64,000 bases of DNA. It comes from Collybiopsis luxurians FD-317 M1. Taxonomy: Eukaryota > Basidiomycota > Agaricomycetes > Agaricales > Omphalotaceae. The translations under genes were made by a program, and so were the position numbers. The notes below the pieces were generated by a model. The model did not search any database. It was not told the DNA's origin and saw only the letters and a list, made by a program, of their open reading frames with translations. The stretch covers positions 2,908,653 through 2,972,652 of the forward strand of contig KN834749.1 of assembly GCA_000827265.1 (NCBI GenBank). The letters run 5' to 3'. Of the stretch, positions 57,352 to 64,000 are shown piece by piece (the first letter of the stretch is position 1; the number at the start of each line of letters is the position of its first letter).

Positions 57352-59191
57352 ATGAGCCGCTCGAGTTTGAACCCGCAGATGTTCGCTGGCTCTCATAGCT
57401 TTGCAATTGAAGGAGGGACCTTTAACAACATCGGGATATCAGTTGAAGAGAGCGAGAAAGGCATGTTTGTTACACTCTTTCTGTAAACTGATTCGCTTAC
57501 ACGAGATCGTCACGACTGCAGGTCTCCTCGAATTGTTTCGCCACAGTTCCTCCTCAGCCCTATTTAATGCGGAGGCTCGCTTCCCGCCCCCAAAATGTCA
57601 TCCTGGGACACGAGAATCCATTTTGAAGGATCTCCAAAGTTGGGTTCATTCCGATCCATATAGTCCTAATTCCGTGCGATGGCTTTATGGACCTGCAGGA
57701 GCAGGAAAGTCAGCAATCGCTCAAACCTTGGCCGAATCATTCGCACGGGACGAGAGCTTAGCGGCAGCCTTCTTCTTCTGGCGCTCAGATGATTCCCGGA
57801 ACAACGCTCATAAGCTTTTCACCACAATATCCTTGCAACTAGCTGCTACCATACCCGAGCTTCGCTCCATCATCAATCAAGCAGTTTTGAGAAATCTTTC
57901 GGCGCTCACGTCCTCTATCGAGACTCAGTTCGATGAACTGGTACTCAAACCATGTCTCGAGGCAATCCGGGCACCCAATTCGTCGCTATCCTTGAGGGCC
58001 AGAATCTTGATCATCGATGGTCTGGATGAATGCTCTGATAGCCGTACCCAACAGCGTATACTCTCCATTCTGGCCCCTGCAATGCAAAAATGCACCCTTC
58101 CATTCCGAATTCTGATAGCCAGTAGGCCTGAGCCTCGGATCAAGGAGGCATTCAGCAGCTCTCATCTCGAGGGCATTTGCAGTTGGATTTCTCTTAGCAA
58201 TACATATCAAGCTTCCATTGATATACGAAAATTTCTCCAGGATCGATTCCACGAAATTCTCAATCACCATTTGTCCACAATGAAGCATATCACCTGTCCT
58301 TGGCCCTCTTCCAGCCAGATTGAAATCCTGGTCTCAAAGGCATCAGGGCATTTTGCATATGCATCAACAGTGCTCAAATATATTGATGATGATAGTGCAG
58401 TACCTGAAGACAGACTTGATATTGTACTTGGACTTCAGCAAGAGGAGATAGAGGGTGAAGAGACTACATCACCCTTTGCTGAGCTTGATGCACTCTACCA
58501 CCAAATTCTGTCAACAAACAAAAACACTGCTCTCATTGTTCGAATACTTGGAATTCTTATTTCCATTGGAGATATGATTTTTTACAGCACTAGGGAGAAA
58601 CTTGATGTGCTAAGTATTCTTGGTATCCCCAGCCAAAAAGTCCAGGCTGCACTATCAGCAGCCCATTCTCTTTTCAAAGACCCTTCACCCATAGAGTCTG
58701 GCTTAAATTTTGCTCATGCTTCTTTTCAAGATTTTCTCTTTGACCCTAATCGGTCTTTGCATTTCTATATCAACAAACCATATTGGCACAGCTACATAGC
58801 ACAGTGTTATCTGGATATAATAGTTGAAGCACAATATCAGCCTCTCACTACTAAACCCATGAACAGAGTCTCTGGCAGATTGGTTTATCAAAGAAGGGAT
58901 GATAAGTGGACAATAGTCTGCAATTGTTGGTTACACCATTGTATGCAAGCAAATTGCAGTGACAAACTTTTATCTAAACTCCAGTCTTTCAATGTTTATG
59001 CTGCCACTACTTTGGTTTTGCAGGAAGTGCTTGATGGGAAGCAAGGAGAGGAACATGCTAAATGGGATTTTAGTCATTTAATGGTTGATTTTGTTATGCT
59101 CCGAGATTATTTCTTCCTGAAGGGTAATCATGAGGTATGGAATGACAATGCTTTACAAGTGCAGTCTGACCTGACTGGATCCCCTCTGTAG
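57352..59191 (+). CDS. NACHT-domain STAND NTPase (fungal NLR-like), no C-terminal repeats
   Basis: The start at 57352 gives MSRSSLNPQMFAGSH then SFAIEGGTFNNIG, the short N-terminal motif seen ahead of many mushroom NACHT proteins. Reaching the NACHT frame (GLLELFRHSSSSALFNAE) needs an intron with a GC donor (AAAG|GCATGT) and CAG end at about 57463-57521; a GT donor nearby gives the wrong frame. Then come ARFPPPKCHPGTRESIL, Walker A WLYGPAGAGKSAIAQTLAE, FFFWRSDDSRNNAHKLF, Walker B ARILIIDGLDECSD, and RILIASRPEPRIKEAF (sensor Arg). The winged-helix part is SKASGHFAYASTVLKYI and LNFAHASFQDFLFDPNRS. No WD40, ankyrin or TPR array follows. Such proteins are thought to act in heterokaryon incompatibility or innate recognition (family inference). 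Confidence 0.88.
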
Positions 59192-59671
59192 CCTGGAACT
59201 CAAATAAATTGGCATATGAAAAACTTTTGGGACATCACTACCATTGGATTTTGCATGGAATTTCTGGACAATGAAGGAAAGAACTCAGCCTTTGACATCC
59301 CAGTACCTGGTCCTTTTCCAAGAATAGATGACCAATTTCATGACACTATGCAGACCATGATTGATGATAGACTCTCACTAATCAGAAATCGATCATTTAC
59401 ATCTATGAAGGTTACTCCATTGGAGACTGGCTCACTCAGGACTACAGTGTGACAATTATTATCCCTTGTACTTAGTGTTCCTTGTCTATCCAGTACAATA
59501 GAAACTATCTTTTGGCCCCTGGAAAAGCAGAGATGTTGAAAATGCATTTATCTTCACCTTCAGAGTTCAGAGTGAAATTCATAAATCGACACAGATTCAT
59601 ACTCCCCCTTATGAACCCAAAAACCGTGACCCACAATACCTCCTTCAAGTAGTAAGTATTACAAGTTGAAG
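59192..59671. other. Region between NACHT and ask1 with a short ORF
   Basis: An ORF at 59216-59452 (MKNFWDITTIGFCMEF..., ending GSLRTTV) lies 25 bp after the NACHT stop in the same AT-rich style. It could be an extra 3' exon or decayed coding sequence, but no splice pair joining it to the NACHT frame is obvious. The rest is the 3' flank of the two convergent genes. Confidence 0.4.
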
Positions 59672-62333
59672 TTATCGATTCCTACCAAATCCACCAGGCG
59701 CAGGAGTAGGACTCTCCGCCACTTTTGCAATGTCCTCCGTCAACTGCGACGTATCGAATAGATCGCCTCCGTGCATCATCAGTGTCGCTCCAGTACCAGT
59801 GCCGACACCTCCATCGCCTCCCCGCTCGCCGTTCCCCGAATCCAAACCCGAACCCATCCCCATCCCAGCCTGAGCCATCGACAACCTCCGTTCCCTCTCC
59901 GCCGGCGGCACACCAAACAGCGTCTCCTCCTCCACCGCCTCCGTGTCCAAAGTACCACTACCACTACTACCACCACCGGGATGATTGTAGTTATTCTGGA
60001 AGTGTGCCATAGCCATATCGTTTTCGAACGAATCGTCGTCGAATGAGTCGTCTTCCAGTCCCATACCCATACCCATACCCATACCCATGGCGGGACCCCG
60101 AGCGAAAGGATGTACGGGGATGATCATGTTGGGGTCTATACTTCCGTCCCCGCCTACTCCGCCTTGCCCCACACCCATGTTCATAGCTAAAGCCATTGGA
60201 TCCACGACGTCGTCGTCATCATCATCGTCATCGTCGTCGTCGAAAGAGTCCTCTACGCCCATGGGTCGTCGGTTCTGGGACATCATAAGGAACGCAGCGG
60301 ATGGATGTGCGGTGTTATTGATTTCTTCGTCGTCATCGTCATCATCGTCGTCGTACTCATTGGCAGCGAAGAAAGGACCTCCTCCCCCTCCTACTCCTTG
60401 ATATTGGCGTTGAAAGGGAGTGGGCGTTTGAAATCCTTCGCTGTCGTCTTGTCCAGTCGGAACCTGAGTTTGACTAACATCTCCGGTACCACCATACGAG
60501 TCGACGTCGTCGTCTTTGGGATACCCAGCTGTCGACGACGTCGCATACGAGGAACCACCACCAGCACCACCCTCCCTCGACCCACCCTCCAAGATCTTGG
60601 AATCCCTCAACCCAACCTGCCTCATCATACTCTCCAAACTCGAATCCGTCACCATCCCACTACTCGTTCCGCTGAGATTATACTTCGATAACGAAGGCGG
60701 CGTGGATACGGTGCTCATGCTCGAGTCCGTCCCCATCCCCATCCCCGCTCGCGTCCCTAGTAAAGTCCCACGAGCACCGCCCCCGCCCCCGCCGCCTCCT
60801 ACCCTCGCGTTGTTATTCATATTGGCATTAGCACCAAAAAGCCCCCGAACGGGCTTGGGTTTACTCCCCCCCGCTCCTCCTCCTCCTCCTCCGTACCTCG
60901 ACTGAACATCCGTAACCATATCCTTCGTAATCCTCGCCGCCGCAGCCTTCCCCGGTGTCTGCCCAAGCTTGATAGACGATTTGATCGGGCGCGCGGGGGA
61001 CATCAAGACGGGCGGTGACATTCCTGGGGGTAGTCCATCGAAGGAATCGTCCGAGTCCGAGTCGGCGGCGTTGCCGCTTGCATGATCGCGCGCGCCATCA
61101 TTGCCTTTGGGGTCTTTCGGTGTGAAAGGCTTCCTTTGATGAGACACGGGGATTCTGGAACGCTTTGAGGTTACAGGCGTCGTCGCTGCGAAGGATGAGG
61201 ATGGGGTATCTCGAAGATCGACTAGGCCGTTCCATTTGGAGGGGTTGGTACCAGGTGGTAGGAAGGGGTTCATTTCTTTTAGAGGTGAAGAAGAAGGGTA
61301 TGGTTTGCCTTTCCCTTTTGTAGGACTCGGGGAAAAGTTGGCGGTAGTGGAAGAGTAGATGTTTTGGCGGAGGAGGTTTTTCAAGAGTGAACGTTCGGGT
61401 TGTTCGCGGGCTTTTGATTTTCCTTTGTCGATGGACCGCTGGGTGTGGGTGTGGGTGTGGGTGACGGAGGAAGAAACAGACGAGGAAAAGGAAGGAGGTG
61501 GAGGTGGTGGTTTGGGTTTGGACGGTGTAGGTGATCCAGCGGCGATGCTGGAGTCTGTCTCGTTGGCGTCTCGGGAAAAGTTTTTGAGTTCCCTGTCGAG
61601 TCTAACGAGAGGGGATTCTAGGGAGGCGGACCAGGACGCGTCTGTGTCGTCGGCGGGGTGGGCTAGACGATCTGCGGCGGGTGTCGATGAGAAGGGGCCC
61701 GGAGCGAAAGAGCTTTCGGCGGATGCGATACTGTGATTGTGATCGTGTCCATGGTCTTCTGCTTCTTCGTCCACCACTCCGAGCTTGGGTTGGTCCGCAG
61801 AGGTAGATGCGGATGTGTGAGATGGAGATGAAGAACCGCTAGGTTCAGCGGCAGTCTGTTGAGACGACCCTTCTTCTTCGTTTGCAGTCGCGTTACCGTA
61901 GTCTTCGAACGTTGGGATACGAATTTGAGCTGCTCGTTCGTAGAAGGAAACCCAAAACTAGTACGAAGTAAAAAAAGATAGGCATCAACTCTAAAAAGAA
62001 AAGGATTTCGGAGGCTCACCTTTGCAGCCTCTCTAACAGGCTCGGTTCCTACAGCATATCGCTTCACAGCGGGGAGAATCCTGGTAGATAGGATGTGATG
62101 CACTTTGGCAAAGTTTTCATCAATGTTCTGAGAGAGAGATCCCTGAGCTGTTTTTGCATACACGACCCACTTTGACCTACCTGTAATTTGAGTGTAATCA
62201 GCTGCTCAATCTGTTCGATTTGATCTTGCGGTGAAGCTGCAGTGTCCAGTCCAGGTATTTCGATAGACATTGGGTCTGGATTTGGCTTCCATCGTGGAGG
62301 GTTCGGAGGAACTGGCTTGCGGTCTTCGGGCAT
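59672..62333 (-). CDS. ask1: DASH/Dam1 complex subunit Ask1
   Basis: Outer-kinetochore microtubule coupler subunit. The start at 62333 gives MPEDRKPVPPNPPRW; an earlier in-frame ATG at 62402 is less likely. The Ask1 domain is complete across three exons: IEQIEQLITLKLQ, then NIDENFAKVHHILSTRILPAVK and TEPVREAAK, then FWVSFYERAAQIRIPTFEDYG. A long low-complexity tail follows in one exon: FDGLPPGMSPPVLMSPARPI (Cdk-type SP sites), Gly-rich runs, Asp runs (about 60200-60250 and 60330-60360) and an MG repeat near 60060-60090. It ends near LTEDIAKVAESPTPAPGG with GFGRNR-stop. Phosphorylation in the tail is expected from yeast Ask1 (family knowledge). Single copy apart from the pseudogene at 55648. 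Confidence 0.92.
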
Positions 62334-62481
62334 GATGATGGTGAGTGGAAAGGTTGGTCGACGCGACGGGACGCGTTTGTTTGGCTTGGAAGCTGTTGGC
62401 AAACAAAGACAACATGTGACTCATTAGCTTTGACTCTGATTTTCCATGTATAATCTATGCCGGCGTATTCTTCAAACCATC

Positions 62482-64000
62482 ATGTCCAGACGACCTCATT
62501 CTGAATCTCCCGTTCCTCGCAGCGCCAAAAGAGCAAAAATCAGTCATCTCACCAAGGAAAGCTTCAAGAATGGTGTCGTTCTTGCTCCAATGGTTCGTTC
62601 CGGTGCTCGTAAGTTAATCACCAGTCTTTAATCAGAATTGATTCTCAATGTCCCATACAGTCCCCACTAGATTATTCGCTTTAAAACACGGTGCTTCACT
62701 CGTATGGGCTCCAGAATTGATAGACAAGGCTATTTTACACACTGAACGAGTCGTAGATCGTACGTATATCCATCCAAATTCCCTCTTGTTTTCCATCTCA
62801 TCCTCTCCTTTTGTAATCCAGCTATAACAGGCGTCATCTCCTATAACGGCAAATCCCGCGCAGTCTGGACAACCCATCCCATCGAAAAACCCTACCTCAT
62901 CTACCAAATTGGTACCGCAGATCAAGAACTCGCAGTCCAAGCCGCAAAAACCGTCATGCAAGATGTCTCGGGCATCGACCTCAACTGCGGCTGCCCCAAA
63001 CCCTTCTCAACCCACGGAGGCATGGGCGCCGCCCTCCTCACCAACCCCGACCTCCTCTGCTCCATCCTCACCGCCCTCCGCCAAGCCATGCCCCCCGAAA
63101 TCACTGTCACCGCCAAAATCCGCCTCCTCCCCTCCCAAGAAGACACCCTCGCCCTCGTCGAACGCATCGTCAACACCGGCATCAGCGCTCTCACCGTCCA
63201 CTGTCGGACTCGAAACATGCGAGACAGAGACCGCGCGATGATCGAGCGGTTGCAGGAGATTGTCGAATTAGTCAACGTGAAGATGGGCAAGGACATTGCC
63301 GTACTGGAAAACGGCGACTGTCTGGGGGCGGAAGACGCTATACGTGTACGACGGGCGACGAGCGCTTCGTCGGTTATGATCGCCCGAGCGGCCGAGGCTA
63401 ATCCCTCTTGCTTCTCCACCACCCCGCTCGTGGATATCCACGAAACTCTTGTCCCGGCATACCTCCGCCTATCGAAATACCTCGACAATCACTGGAGTTT
63501 GACGAAATTCTGTTTATCCCAGTTCAAGAGTCCGCATACCAAGCCGAATGGTAAGGCGGAGGATAAGCGGGTCAGGGATAGGATCGTCAAGGCGAGGTCG
63601 TTTGATGAGGTGGCGGATGTTGCCGGTGGGGAGTGGACGGGGGAAGAGGATTTTAGGGAGATTGTTGAGGCGATTGAGGGGAGGGAGGATGGTCATATTC
63701 GGTTTGTGGAGACGGATGTGGATCTGGGGGAGGTGAAGGCGGTAAAGGCGGTTGATCTGCCACCACCGACTCCTGCATCAGTGACAGACGCACGCAACGA
63801 TTCTGATTCAGAATCCCACACTCCAGATCCTTGTCCCTCCCTTCTCGCCACCGCCGTCGCTGCTAAGACGAATCAACTTGGGGAGCGTGGATATGATACA
63901 CCTCCTGGGACGCAGAATCCGCATCCGCCGGCGTTGGGTGCGCCGTTGATGGGTGCTGGTGCCGATGTGGATGTGGATGTGGGTGTGCGGGGGCTTGGAC
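62482..64000 (+). CDS. dus2: tRNA-dihydrouridine(20) synthase Dus2/Smm1, 3' end missing
   Basis: FMN enzyme that reduces U20 in tRNA D-loops. Begins MSRRPHSESPVPRSAKRAK, or 12 codons earlier at 62446 (MYNLCRRILQ). The FMN-binding start is NGVVLAPMVRSGALPTRLF, across the first intron. After the second intron come DPITGVISYNGKSRAVW and YLIYQIGTADQELAVQAAK. The catalytic loop is IDLNCGCPKPFSTHGGMGAA, with the proton-donor Cys in GCP. Then VTAKIRLLPSQEDTL, TGISALTVHCRTRNMRDRD, AVLENGDCLGAEDAIR and VMIARAAEANPSCF. The helical C-domain starts HWSLTKFCLSQFKS. The overall order is that of Dus2 rather than Dus1, Dus3 or Dus4. The right part becomes Pro/Asp-rich, and the frame is open at the window edge. 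Head-to-head with ask1, about 150 bp apart. Confidence 0.92.

Noticed and set aside
59216..59452. Separate small gene after NACHT
   Set aside because: No start context, family signal or splice pair; composition is the same as the NACHT 3' part, so it may be decayed coding sequence.
63940..64000. GATGTGGATGTGG repeat as a minisatellite
   Set aside because: It is in frame at the C-terminal Asp/Val tail of Dus2 and is simple coding low complexity.

Overview
The window is nuclear DNA of a filamentous basidiomycete, almost certainly an agaricomycete mushroom. Most genes are split by many 50-65 bp GT-AG introns. The protein families are fungal: Ase1, DASH subunit Ask1, Galpha, a NACHT protein, F-box proteins, GH51 and a Rds1-like ferritin. 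Several families, notably the NACHT and F-box types, look agaricomycete in style. No tRNA, rRNA, CRISPR array, intact transposon or viral gene was recognised. All exon structures were joined by eye from conserved protein frames and splice signals, so terminal coordinates are firmer than internal ones.

Layout. 0-18 kb is housekeeping: a partial DenD-like SDR dehydrogenase (-), the spindle midzone bundler ase1 (+), an 8.5 kb TRANK1/UvrD-like helicase (-), a RidA protein (-), and a divergent Galpha subunit lacking the switch II glutamine (-). 18-29 kb is a duplication-rich block. It holds three tandem paralogs of an uncharacterised family, tandem and dispersed non-coding repeats, a secreted Rds1-type ferritin-like gene and a relic of that gene. 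30-37 kb holds an MFS sugar transporter whose 3' end was duplicated in tandem together with an F-box gene; the second F-box copy has a stop codon. 36.7-46 kb is a secreted carbohydrate-active group: a DUF5695-like protein (-) divergent from a GH51 arabinofuranosidase (+), then an SGNH/CE16-like protein (+). 47-53 kb is a full-size ABCA-type transporter. 53.8-54.5 kb encodes a small secreted repeat protein. 54.9-57 kb is a graveyard where a broken F-box gene abuts a degenerate half-copy of ASK1. 57.3-59.2 kb is a NACHT STAND NTPase. The intact ask1 (-) and a partial dus2 (+), transcribed divergently, end the window.

Functionally, the transporter, GH51, DUF5695 and SGNH genes could form a local hemicellulose/pectin uptake and degradation group. 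ase1 and ask1 are both mitotic spindle factors but lie 55 kb apart and are not a cluster. The most unusual signals are the three micro-exons (3, 9 and 10 nt) inferred in the sugar transporter, the duplicated exon-intron units in the paralog family, the Galpha with GGA in place of GGQ, and the two segmental duplications that left pseudogenes.
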